This document shows positions 35,020 through 42,593 of a stretch of 64,000 bases of DNA, piece by piece (the stretch's first letter is position 1; each line of letters begins with the position of its first letter). The notes beneath the pieces are model-generated. The model ran no database searches, had not been told where the DNA came from, and saw only the letters and a program-made list of their open reading frames with translations. The stretch is from Oscillospiraceae bacterium (lineage in GTDB: Bacteria > Bacillota > Clostridia > Oscillospirales > Acutalibacteraceae). The stretch lies in assembly GCA_015066385.1 (NCBI GenBank), contig SVOJ01000009.1, forward strand, positions 26,306-90,305, read 5' to 3'. The translations under genes and the position numbers were made by a program.

Positions 35020-35916
35020 TTATTTCTGTGCCTCCATCGCGGCTTCCTGTGCAGCGGCTTCGGCGGCTTTTTTTGCAAGACGTTTCTGACGGGATTTATA
35101 CCCTGTCAGTTCACTCAATTGTGTTTTGGGGGTCAGATAACTGCCCAGCGAAGTGTTTTTATGTCCGTACATGCCGTGGAAATCACTGCCACCGGTCATG
35201 AGCAGCTTATTCTTCTTTGCAATTGCAACAAGGCGGTCAACAGTTGCTTTGTCTGCAGTGGGGTGCCACACTTCAACACCGTTCAGACCGAGCGGAATCA
35301 GACGTTCAAGAAGATCAAAACTGTCATACAGTGCAGGATGTGCCAGCACGGCAATACCGCCTGCGGCATGAATACTCGAAAGCACTTCTTCGACAGGCGC
35401 AAAATTGGGTTTCATAAAAATATAATCCGGACTGTCAGGATTGAACAGACGGTTGTATTCTTCCCCGTACATTTCGCTTGCAAGACCGCATTCCATCAAG
35501 GCATGCATAATATGCTGTTTATAAATGTTGGTGGAACCCGATGCACACTTGAGCACAAGTTCGTTGGTGATGGGCAGTTTGGCACCGGCTTTGAGCATCG
35601 TATACTGTGCCGCACGCTTGCGTGCAACCTGATTCTGACGGCAAAGTCCTTCGAGTCTGTCGGGAAAATCGGGGAAATAGCACAAAAGATGCGCTACACG
35701 GCCCGTTTGTGTATCCGTTGCAGACAATTCCACCCCGGGAATGACTTTTATGCCGGCTCTTTCGCCTATAATTTTACCGCGAACCGTACCTGCAAGGCAA
35801 TCATGGTCGGTAATTGCTATTGTTTCAATGCCTTTTTTTTGCGCCAGAACGATTAAATCTTCAATCCCCATGGAACCGTCAGACAACCTTGTATGGCAAT
35901 GCAAATCTCCGCTCAC
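35020..35916 (-). CDS. PHP-domain phosphoesterase (RNase AM/YciV-like)
   Basis: A 298-residue PHP-family metal-dependent phosphatase. Metal-binding motifs: GDLHCHTRLSDGS, ITDHDCLAG, LAHPALYDS and GGSDFHGMYG. YciV-type relatives hydrolyse 3',5'-nucleotide bisphosphates or trim RNA 5' ends. The start is given as GTG because AGGAGG lies 9 bases before it, while the more upstream in-frame TTG would place that site inside the gene. An Ala/Lys/Glu-rich C-terminal tail follows the catalytic domain. It precedes the 191-residue unknown gene. Confidence 0.87.
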   Translation of the reverse strand: MSGDLHCHTRLSDGSMGIEDLIVLAQKKGIETIAITDHDCLAGTVRGKIIGERAGIKVIPGVELSATDTQTGRVAHLLCYFPDFPDRLEGLCRQNQVARKRAAQYTMLKAGAKLPITNELVLKCASGSTNIYKQHIMHALMECGLASEMYGEEYNRLFNPDSPDYIFMKPNFAPVEEVLSSIHAAGGIAVLAHPALYDSFDLLERLIPLGLNGVEVWHPTADKATVDRLVAIAKKNKLLMTGGSDFHGMYGHKNTSLGSYLTPKTQLSELTGYKSRQKRLAKKAAEAAAQEAAMEAQK

Positions 35917-36105
35917 AGCGTTTCTCCTCCTGTTTTGCGTAAATAACCGCAATATACTACTCCATTATAAACGCTTTTGCAAAAAAATGCAAGAGAATTT
36001 TAATAAAAAGGAAGAAAAATGAAGGTTTTTTTTGATTTGCCTATTGTAATTCTATGTGCAGATATACTATTATAGAACCGTTGAACACAAAAAAAGAGGT
36101 GTGGC

Positions 36106-37128
36106 ATGAAAATAGTATTGGGCATGAGCGGCGGGGTCGATTCCTGCGTTGCCGCAAAAATTTTAAAGGAACAGGGGTTTGAGGTTGTCGGTTGTTGTTT
36201 GTTGCTGACACCCGATGCACAGCCCGACAGCGAATCGACCTTGCGTGCAAAGCAAGCCGCCGACAGAATGGGAATTGAATTGGTTCTTGCCGACTGTCGG
36301 GAAGAATTCCGCAAGACAGTCATGCAACCCTTTGCAGAGTCTTATTTTGCAGGACGTACCCCCAATCCGTGTGTGGACTGCAACCCCGGTGTCAAAATCC
36401 GTTCTTTGTGCCGTGTGGCAGACGACCTCGGCATTGAAGCCGTTGCAACGGGGCATTATGCACGCATTGACCGCAAAACAAACAGCCTTTTGTGTGCACC
36501 GACCAAAAAAGACCAGACCTATTTTTTATACAGATTAACACCCGAACAGCTTTCGCGCCTGCATTTTCCGCTTGGCGAATTCAGTGAAAAGTCCGATGTC
36601 AGGGCGTTGGCACAGGAGGCGGGCTTTGATGCAGCAAATGCAAAAGACAGCCAGGAAATCTGTTTTTTGCCTGACGGTGATTACACTTCTTTTGTATCTG
36701 CATTGCCGGGAATGAAAAGCGAAGAAGGCGATTTTCTTGACATTTACGGCAATTGTATCGGCAGGCACAAGGGCATTATTCATTACACAGCAGGGCAACG
36801 CAAGGGGCTGGGTGCATTCGGCAAGCCGATGTATGTCAAACGCATCTGTCCGCAGAATAACACGGTCATTCTCTGCACTGCCGAAGAACGTTTTGCAGAC
36901 AATCTGACAGCAACGGACCTGACCTGGTGCAACGGCACAGCCCCCGCCGATGCGTTTGAAGCCCTCGTCAAAATCCGTTCCACGGCAAAACCTGCCCCCG
37001 CAAAAATCACCCTGCACGACGGCAAAGCAAGTGTGATTTTTGAAACAGCACAATTGTCCCCCTCGCCCGGTCAGTCCGCCGTTTTTTATGACGGTGAAAA
37101 AATTTTGGGCGGCGGCTTTATCGAATGA
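36106..37128 (+). CDS. mnmA: tRNA-specific 2-thiouridylase
   Basis: A 340-residue MnmA that installs the 2-thio group at U34 of Lys, Glu and Gln tRNAs. The PP-loop GMSGGVDS is at the N-terminus; the catalytic cysteines are in TPNPCVDCN and SQEICFLPDGDY; HYTAGQRKGLG and the C-terminal beta domain follow. The length is close to the usual 350-370. The ATG is preceded by AAAGAGGTG. It stands alone on the plus strand, convergent with the P-loop ATPase gene. Confidence 0.97.
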   Translation: MKIVLGMSGGVDSCVAAKILKEQGFEVVGCCLLLTPDAQPDSESTLRAKQAADRMGIELVLADCREEFRKTVMQPFAESYFAGRTPNPCVDCNPGVKIRSLCRVADDLGIEAVATGHYARIDRKTNSLLCAPTKKDQTYFLYRLTPEQLSRLHFPLGEFSEKSDVRALAQEAGFDAANAKDSQEICFLPDGDYTSFVSALPGMKSEEGDFLDIYGNCIGRHKGIIHYTAGQRKGLGAFGKPMYVKRICPQNNTVILCTAEERFADNLTATDLTWCNGTAPADAFEALVKIRSTAKPAPAKITLHDGKASVIFETAQLSPSPGQSAVFYDGEKILGGGFIE

Positions 37129-37152
37129 ATATTTTTGCACGAAATTAAATAT

Positions 37153-38244
37153 TTATTCCTTGATTCCAAACAATTCTTCCAACAAATCAAGTTTTATTTT
37201 TTCCGTTTTTCCGAAATCCATGGCAGCAATGTAATGTGCTTCCAGACGGTCATGCAAAGTTTTTGCTTGTTCGAGTTTTTCAATGGCACCGTCCAGAAGT
37301 TCCGCTTGCGCCTTGCGATAAAAGGAAAAGCGGTTTTTGTGCGCTTTTGCTGCCTGTGCATCGACAAAACGGGATGCGGCAACAGTTTTTTCAACCGAAT
37401 CGGGAGCAATATGATAAGCATTGCTTGTGATAAAACCGAGTTTCAATTCCGGAATGAGAATATGTTCGGGGGTTCCGTCGGGGCGCAGAATACACGGACA
37501 GACAATGACGGAAAGTCCCCTGTCTACCGCTTCGTGCAAAACCGTCTGCATGAATGCGGCAGACACCGCACCGATGTCATCTTCAACGGCTATAATCTGT
37601 TCGCACAACCCGCACAGTGTTTCATAAAAAAAGACTTCCCCTTTGGGGGTGCAGGCACTCAGAAACCGCCGCGTGACGATTGATTTTTGTTCCCGTTCGG
37701 GCAAAAGACGTGCACACATGCGCTTTGCACTGCGGATAACCCGCAGAAGATCGGCATCAGGCAGTGACAACTGCATTCGTTCACTCTGCAAGCGCCCCGC
37801 CGCAGACAAAAACCGCAGACAAGCCGCATGTGCTTCGGAATTCGCCCTCGTCAGCCGAAGAATTTCGCCCGCATTTTTTTCAAGCAGACTTATATTCCAA
37901 CATTGCCCCATGTCGATGATTTTGCCGCACACCCCGGGAAATTTCAACTCAAACGGATGCGGCGGTGTGGCATCGAGTACAGCTGCGTGCAAAGACGGCA
38001 AATACACCCCGTCCAGACTGTCGGGATCGGACGAACAGTAAATTCGTTCAAAGGGCACATTTTCATTTTCCGCACGACGGCAGACAGCTTTCATGAGCGT
38101 GGACTTCCCCGTCCCCGGGCCGCCTTTGATAAGATACAGACGGATATCGTCCCCCTGTCGAAGCAATTCCTTCGTCAGCGGATAAAATCCGTTAGCGGTG
38201 TTTGCTCCCAAAAAGAAACAAGGTGAAAAAACTTTGTTTTCCAT
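37153..38244 (-). CDS. P-loop ATPase of the PRK06851-like family
   Basis: A 363-residue predicted ATPase. YLIKGGPGTGKSTLMKAV near residue 40 is a Walker A motif, and a second, degenerate nucleotide-binding half is visible after about residue 200 (GEVFFYETLCGLCEQIIAVE). It begins FSPCFFLGANTANGFYPLT, which is characteristic of the PRK06851 group of Firmicutes, whose role is unknown. There is no signal or membrane segment. An AGGAGG-type site precedes the ATG. It is divergent from the TPP-regulated thiamine transporter, with no evident link. Confidence 0.75.
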   Translation of the reverse strand: MENKVFSPCFFLGANTANGFYPLTKELLRQGDDIRLYLIKGGPGTGKSTLMKAVCRRAENENVPFERIYCSSDPDSLDGVYLPSLHAAVLDATPPHPFELKFPGVCGKIIDMGQCWNISLLEKNAGEILRLTRANSEAHAACLRFLSAAGRLQSERMQLSLPDADLLRVIRSAKRMCARLLPEREQKSIVTRRFLSACTPKGEVFFYETLCGLCEQIIAVEDDIGAVSAAFMQTVLHEAVDRGLSVIVCPCILRPDGTPEHILIPELKLGFITSNAYHIAPDSVEKTVAASRFVDAQAAKAHKNRFSFYRKAQAELLDGAIEKLEQAKTLHDRLEAHYIAAMDFGKTEKIKLDLLEELFGIKE

Positions 38245-38329
38245 TCAAAAACCTCCTCACCCTACACCCTATGCAGGCAGGACAAAAGCGGGCACAGAAA
38301 AAATGCAAAATGCAAAATGCAAAAAAACC

Positions 38330-38358
38330 TTGACAACCTCAATCGCTTGTGCTAAAGT
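38330..38358 (+). promoter_or_regulatory. Sigma-A promoter of the thiamine transporter operon
   Basis: TTGACA, 17-base spacer, TAAAGT, directly before the TPP aptamer. Confidence 0.75.
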
Positions 38359-38375
38359 GAAGTTACAAATGAATA

Positions 38376-38452
38376 TGCGGGGTGCTGATCGCAAGATCGG
38401 CTGAGATTATACCCATGAACCTGATTCGGATAATGCCGACGTAGGAATTTTT
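38376..38452 (+). promoter_or_regulatory. TPP riboswitch (THI box)
   Basis: The conserved blocks are present in order: GCGGGGTGCTGA, GGCTGAGATTATACCC, GAACCTGATTCGGATAATG and CCGACGTAGGAA. It lies between a consensus promoter and a terminator ahead of a thiamine-related ABC transporter, so TPP should repress the operon. Confidence 0.97.
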
Positions 38453-38463
38453 CAGTGTATAGC

Positions 38464-38494
38464 ACACCGCCTCTTTTTCGGGCGGTGTTTTTTT
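38464..38494 (+). terminator. Riboswitch expression-platform terminator
   Basis: ACACCGCC pairs with GGCGGTGT around a 9-base loop and is followed by seven T. It sits 12 bases after the TPP aptamer. Confidence 0.9.
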
Positions 38495-38529
38495 GTGCAA
38501 AGCCGGCAAAGCACAAAGCAAAGCATATG

Positions 38530-38576
38530 ACACCCCCATTGTTCTTTTGAAAAACAACAAAGGGGTGTCTTTTTTT
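38530..38576 (+). promoter_or_regulatory. Second hairpin covering the first ribosome binding site
   Basis: GACACCCC pairs with GGGGTGTC, with a further TTGTT/AACAA stem inside, and six T follow. The right arm contains the probable ribosome binding site (AGGGGTG) of the first gene, and the T-run touches its ATG. It could act as a terminator, as a translation block, or both. Confidence 0.65.
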
Positions 38577-38876
38577 ATGACAGTCAGCGCAGCCATTCAG
38601 ATTTTACCGAAAACCGAAACCACGGACGAGCTCATCCGCATTGTGGACGAGGTGATTGCATTCATTGCAAAATCGGGGCTTTCTTACTATGTTGGTCCAT
38701 TCGAAACAACCATCGAGGGCGACAGCTACGACCAAATTATGCAGATTGTTTCCGATTGCAGTAAAATTGCAATTGAGGCGGGATGCAAAGAGGTTTCCGC
38801 TTACATCAAAACCGTTTATAAGCCCGAAGGCGGGGTGCTGACCATTGATGAAAAAACCGCAAAACATCATCACTAA
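38577..38876 (+). CDS. Thiamine-binding (MTH1187/YkoF-like) small protein
   Basis: A 99-residue single-domain protein of the thiamine_BP (formerly DUF77) type: VSAAIQILPKTETTDELIRI, FIAKSGLSYYVGPFETTIEG and a His-rich end (KHHH). Relatives such as YkoF bind thiamine or hydroxymethylpyrimidine. The TPP riboswitch just upstream supports this. The 3' end overlaps the permease start by about 29 bases. It is probably a cytoplasmic vitamin-binding or sensing partner of the transporter. Confidence 0.88.
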   Translation: MTVSAAIQILPKTETTDELIRIVDEVIAFIAKSGLSYYVGPFETTIEGDSYDQIMQIVSDCSKIAIEAGCKEVSAYIKTVYKPEGGVLTIDEKTAKHHH

Positions 38877-39609
38877 AGCCGCACCCGCCATTTCGGTTGC
38901 GGTCATTGTCTGCGGCTGGGCACTCATCGGCGAAACGGGGCTTGTACCTGCTTATATGTTACCAAGTCCGTCGCAAGTGGTGAAAGCATTCATTGAGGAC
39001 TTACCGCTTCTTATGCAACACAGCGCCGTTACATTGCAGGAAGCCATTTACGGTCTTTTCGGCGGCACGGCACTTGCATTTGTGTTTGCGGTGCTGATGG
39101 ATCGCTTTGATTTTCTGTACAAGGCACTGTATCCGATTCTGATTTTAACGCAGACCGTTCCGACCATTGCCATCGCCCCTCTGCTTGTGCTTTGGATGGG
39201 ATTTTCGATGGCTCCGAAAATCACACTCGTTGTCATCACAACCTTTTTCCCCATCACCGTTTCGCTGTTGGACGGATTTCGTGCCGTTGACCGGGATGCC
39301 GTGAATCTTTTACGAAGCATGGGTGCTGACCGTGTGCAGATTTTTACAAAGCTGAAACTGCCCGCATCAGCGGAATCGTTCTTTTCGGGACTGAAAGTTT
39401 CTGCATCCTACGCAGTCGTGGGTGCGGTCATTTCGGAATGGCTCGGCGGCTTTGAAGGCCTCGGGGTATATATGACCCGTGTAAAAAAAGCCTATGCCTT
39501 CGACAAAATGTTTGCAGTCATTCTGCTTGTATCGGCGGTATCACTGCTGCTCATGGCAGCAATTGCCCTGCTCAAACGGCTTTCCATGCCGTACAAAAAC
39601 AAAAAATGA
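38848..39609 (+). CDS. ABC transporter permease, thiamine-precursor type (ThiX-like)
   Basis: A 253-residue permease with about six membrane segments and the BPD_transp_1 loop (EWLGGFEGLGVYMTRVK). It resembles SsuC/TauC/ThiX permeases. Its start lies inside the 3' end of the thiamine-binding gene, indicating translational coupling. With the downstream NMT1-like binding protein and ATPase, and the TPP riboswitch, it most likely imports a pyrimidine precursor of thiamine. Confidence 0.9.
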   Translation: MKKPQNIITKAAPAISVAVIVCGWALIGETGLVPAYMLPSPSQVVKAFIEDLPLLMQHSAVTLQEAIYGLFGGTALAFVFAVLMDRFDFLYKALYPILILTQTVPTIAIAPLLVLWMGFSMAPKITLVVITTFFPITVSLLDGFRAVDRDAVNLLRSMGADRVQIFTKLKLPASAESFFSGLKVSASYAVVGAVISEWLGGFEGLGVYMTRVKKAYAFDKMFAVILLVSAVSLLLMAAIALLKRLSMPYKNKK

Positions 39610-39622
39610 AAGGATTATTCTT

Positions 39623-40624
39623 ATGAAAAAAATAATTGCATTGCTTTTATCCGTTCTGTTTGTGCTTTCGCTTTGCGCCTGTTCGGACAGCAAGGAAGAA
39701 AACGAACTAACCGAAATCACGGTCTGCCTTGACTGGACACCGAACACCAACCACACAGGTCTTTTTGTTGCCGACAAGCTCGGCTATTACGAAGAAGCAG
39801 GGCTGAAAGTGACCCTTGTGCAACCGCCCGAAGACGGTGCTGAACTGATGACCGCTTCGGGACAAGCACAGTTCGGCGTGTCTTTTCAGGACACCATTGC
39901 CGCAGCCTTTGCCATGGAAGACCCCCTTGCCGTGACCGCCGTTGCCGCACTTTTACAGCACAACACATCGGGCATCATCACTCGCAAGGGTGAAGGTGCC
40001 GAGCGTCCTGCAGGGCTTGCGGGCATGCGCTATTCCACATGGAACAGTCCCATTGAGATAAAGATGATGGAATACATTATGCAAAAAGACGGTGCGGATT
40101 ATTCAACCCTGACCCTGCTTCCGAACACTGTCACCAACGAAGCACAGGCACTTGCAAATAAAGACACGGATGCAATATGGATTTTCTATGCATGGGCAGG
40201 GGTTGCCTGCGAATTGAGTGGTCTTGAATTTGATTATTTCCATTTCAAGGACATTGACCCCGTGTTTGACTATTATACTCCCATTCTCGTTGCCAACAAC
40301 GACTTCCTCAAGGAACAGCCCGACACAGTAAAAGCATTTCTTGCCGCCACCGCAAAAGGGTATGAATATGCCGCGCAAAACCCCGAAGAAGCCGCACGCA
40401 TTCTGATCGACGGCGATACGACCGGCTCTTTGCAGAGTGCACAAGAACTTGTTGTTGCAAGTCAGAAGTGGATCGCTGCGGAATATATTTCCGATGCGCC
40501 CTATTGGGGACATATCGACAGTGAGCGCTGGGATGCTTTTTACGGCTGGCTGTATGAAAACGACCTGATTGAAAAGGATCTGCGGGGGTTCGGCTTTGAT
40601 GCAGGCTTCCTTGCAGGGAAATAA
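39623..40624 (+). CDS. ABC transporter substrate-binding lipoprotein, NMT1/THI5-like (ThiY-like)
   Basis: A 333-residue lipoprotein (MKKIIALLLSVLFVLSLCAC, lipobox LCAC). The mature part begins EITVCLDWTPNTNHTGLFVA and continues GYYEEAGLKVTLVQPPEDGA, QFGVSFQDTIAAA and NTVTNEAQALANKDTDAIW, as in NMT1/THI5-like binding proteins such as ThiY, which binds formyl-aminopyrimidine. The ATG follows GAAAGGA. It is the third gene of the TPP-controlled operon. Confidence 0.93.
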   Translation: MKKIIALLLSVLFVLSLCACSDSKEENELTEITVCLDWTPNTNHTGLFVADKLGYYEEAGLKVTLVQPPEDGAELMTASGQAQFGVSFQDTIAAAFAMEDPLAVTAVAALLQHNTSGIITRKGEGAERPAGLAGMRYSTWNSPIEIKMMEYIMQKDGADYSTLTLLPNTVTNEAQALANKDTDAIWIFYAWAGVACELSGLEFDYFHFKDIDPVFDYYTPILVANNDFLKEQPDTVKAFLAATAKGYEYAAQNPEEAARILIDGDTTGSLQSAQELVVASQKWIAAEYISDAPYWGHIDSERWDAFYGWLYENDLIEKDLRGFGFDAGFLAGK

Positions 40625-40633
40625 AACAGGCTT

Positions 40634-41383
40634 ATGGGACAATTATCTGCACAAAACATCGGTGTTTCTTTTGACGGCAGACAGATCATAAAAGATGTTT
40701 CTCTTCATCTCGAAGAGGGTGAGATCGTGTCGCTTTTAGGGGTCAGCGGCGGCGGTAAAACCACCATCTTCAACTGCCTTGCAGGCCTTCTTGTGCCCGA
40801 CACGGGGAAAGTCTTTTTGGACGATACCGACATTACGGGCAAGCCCGGCAAAATCAGTTACATGATGCAGAAAGATCTGCTGTTGCCGCATTACACGGTG
40901 CTGGACAATGCCTGCCTCGGACTTCTGATAAAGGGAAAAAGCAAAAAGGAAAGCCGTGCTGCGGCACAGCCTTTGTTTGCGGAATTCGGACTCGCAGGCA
41001 CACAAAAGAAATATCCGCATCAGCTTTCGGGCGGCATGCGGCAACGGGTAGCCCTGCTTCGCACCTACCTTGCAAGCGACGGTGTGGCACTGCTTGACGA
41101 GCCGTTCAGCGCGCTCGATGCCATCACAAAGACCGCCGTGCAGACATGGTATCTCGATGTGATGGAAAAAATCAACCTCTCCACCCTGTTCATCACCCAC
41201 GACATACACGAAGCAGTGCTGCTGAGTGACCGCATTTACATCCTTGCAGGCAATCCCGGGCTAATTACGGATGAAATACAAATCTGCCTGCCAGGCAGCA
41301 AAAAAGACCGCGACCCTGCAAGCCCTGCCTTTCTGCAATACAAAAAAGAGCTGCAGCAAAAAACCGCCGTCACTGCGGTGTAA
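40634..41383 (+). CDS. ABC transporter ATP-binding protein (ThiZ-like)
   Basis: A 249-residue ATPase. Walker A is GVSGGGKTT, the signature is LSGGMRQRVALLRTY, Walker B is VALLDEPFSALD and the H-loop is FITHDIHEA. The YMMQKDLLLPHYT segment is typical of nitrate/taurine/thiamine-precursor importers. It closes the operon and is followed by a strong terminator; its last codons are included in a 61-bp sequence repeated 736 bases downstream. Confidence 0.94.
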   Translation: MGQLSAQNIGVSFDGRQIIKDVSLHLEEGEIVSLLGVSGGGKTTIFNCLAGLLVPDTGKVFLDDTDITGKPGKISYMMQKDLLLPHYTVLDNACLGLLIKGKSKKESRAAAQPLFAEFGLAGTQKKYPHQLSGGMRQRVALLRTYLASDGVALLDEPFSALDAITKTAVQTWYLDVMEKINLSTLFITHDIHEAVLLSDRIYILAGNPGLITDEIQICLPGSKKDRDPASPAFLQYKKELQQKTAVTAV

Positions 41384-41435
41384 TGCAATAAAAGCCTCCC
41401 GGAAATGCCGTAAAAAGCATTCCCCGGGAGGTTTT
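41375..41435 (+). repeat. 61-bp direct repeat, copy 1 (end of ABC operon and terminator)
   Basis: The segment from the last two codons of the ATPase gene through its terminator is identical to 42111-42171. The terminator itself (41394-41435) has CCTCCCGG / CCGGGAGG arms and an inner AATGC/GCATT stem, then TTTT. Confidence 0.9.
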
Positions 41436-41500
41436 CCGGATGCGGCCAAACTGAATTTATCTGTTTCAAATCACTGCCTGTTGTGATGAGAATAAATTTA

Positions 41501-41524
41501 CCGCCTGTAAATAATTACAGGCGG
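41501..41524 (-). terminator. Terminator of the barstar gene
   Basis: CCGCCTGTAA and TTACAGGCGG pair perfectly around four bases. On the minus strand TAAATTTATTC follows. Confidence 0.7.
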
Positions 41525-41545
41525 CTGTCGGCTGTGGATATGCTT

Positions 41546-41875
41546 TTACAGTATTTCTTGTGTTACACCGTTGCGTTCCACAAAAATATCAAACAAATCA
41601 TAATATTCACCATTGTAAACATGCTTCAGATCATGCAATTCATCAACAATTTTAACGGCATCCTCCGGATATTTTTGTTCGACCGCCTGAAAATTCACAA
41701 AACGAATCGTTACATGATCACAGCAAATAAGATCCGTCAGACAATCCCAAAGAGCATCAAGATTGCACCCGTAATAATTCGGGAATTCCATATTCTCTTT
41801 TATGCGCAGATGCAAGTCCATATAATCTTTCAAATCTTTGAAATCAACGGTATAATTTACAATATCTTCCTGCAT
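41546..41875 (-). CDS. Barstar-family ribonuclease inhibitor (no barnase adjacent)
   Basis: A 109-residue barstar-like protein: NYTVDFKDLKDYMDLHLRIK, then the characteristic FPNYYGCNLDALWDCLTDL and a C-terminal beta strand. Barstars bind and block barnase-type RNases or RNase domains of polymorphic toxins. No such RNase lies within the window, so it may be an orphan immunity gene against neighbours' toxins. It is bracketed by the 61-bp direct repeats, suggesting it arrived by insertion or rearrangement. Confidence 0.88.
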   Translation of the reverse strand: MQEDIVNYTVDFKDLKDYMDLHLRIKENMEFPNYYGCNLDALWDCLTDLICCDHVTIRFVNFQAVEQKYPEDAVKIVDELHDLKHVYNGEYYDLFDIFVERNGVTQEIL

Positions 41876-42186
41876 AACGTTGTTCTCCTTATATCAGTTC
41901 ATAAAATGTTTTATAGTGGTCATATGTAACAAAAATCAATCCGTCTGATGAATGCAATAACCTAATATTTTTATTTTATTGTTTTTTTCCTTTTTGTAAA
42001 GCAGTTTTTGCAGCCGACGGGTGTATTGTAACAAATCAGCCGCACCGATTTCTCCCCAAATACACTCAAAAACAAAAAAAATCTCTTGCAGCAAAAAAAA
42101 CATCGCCACAGCGGTGTAATGCAATAAAAGCCTCCCGGAAATGCCGTAAAAAGCATTCCCCGGGAGGTTTTATAAAACTGTATTAT
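41876..42186. other. Non-coding stretch with a decayed copy of the ATPase gene end
   Basis: No gene is evident. At 42088-42120 the sequence (CTTGCAGCAAAAAAAACATC...GCGGTGTAA) resembles the end of the ATPase gene at 41352-41383 with differences, and then becomes identical to it. The rest is AT-rich and includes the barstar promoter region. Confidence 0.55.
42111..42171 (+). repeat. 61-bp direct repeat, copy 2
   Basis: Identical to 41375-41435, including a terminator hairpin that here follows no intact gene on the plus strand. It may serve on the minus strand as terminator of the MNT gene, whose stop is 16 bases away. Confidence 0.9.
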
Positions 42187-42504
42187 TTAAATTATTTGAA
42201 TCCTTTCTGCCTGCAAATTTTCCACAAAAAACGGTGTTCTGCGTTTGGTATTTTCCTGTTCAAGTGTGTGGGTTGTGACAACATCAATGTCCTTGCCGAT
42301 GCATTGGCGCAAGTCATTATACAAGCCACCCATGTCGAACATTCCCCTGATTCCGGAGCCTGTTCTGTCAATCAGAAGATCGACATCACTGTTTTCATCC
42401 GCCTCATTTCGGGCATAGGAGCCAAACAGATACACGGCTCTGAGCTCATACTTCTGTGCGATGGGGGTGATTCTGTTTCTGATTTCGTCAACCGTTAATA
42501 TCAT
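42187..42504 (-). CDS. Minimal nucleotidyltransferase (MNT), unpaired
   Basis: A 105-residue MNT-fold protein with the catalytic motif VYLFGSYARNEADENSDVDLLID (G-S, then D-x-D). In toxin-antitoxin pairs such proteins AMPylate and silence a HEPN RNase. No HEPN gene is adjacent here; the nearest lies 8 kb away with its own MNT. The ATG follows AAAGGAG. The C-terminal part (DIDVVTTHTLEQENTKRRTP) is typical. It may be a relic antitoxin or work with a distant partner. Confidence 0.85.
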   Translation of the reverse strand: MILTVDEIRNRITPIAQKYELRAVYLFGSYARNEADENSDVDLLIDRTGSGIRGMFDMGGLYNDLRQCIGKDIDVVTTHTLEQENTKRRTPFFVENLQAERIQII

Positions 42505-42593
42505 ATCAAAACTCCTTTCTGTTATCAGTATACCACACAATGCAAAATGATGGAATACCGGATTCAAAAATTTTTCATTCTTTTTCAAAGCAA

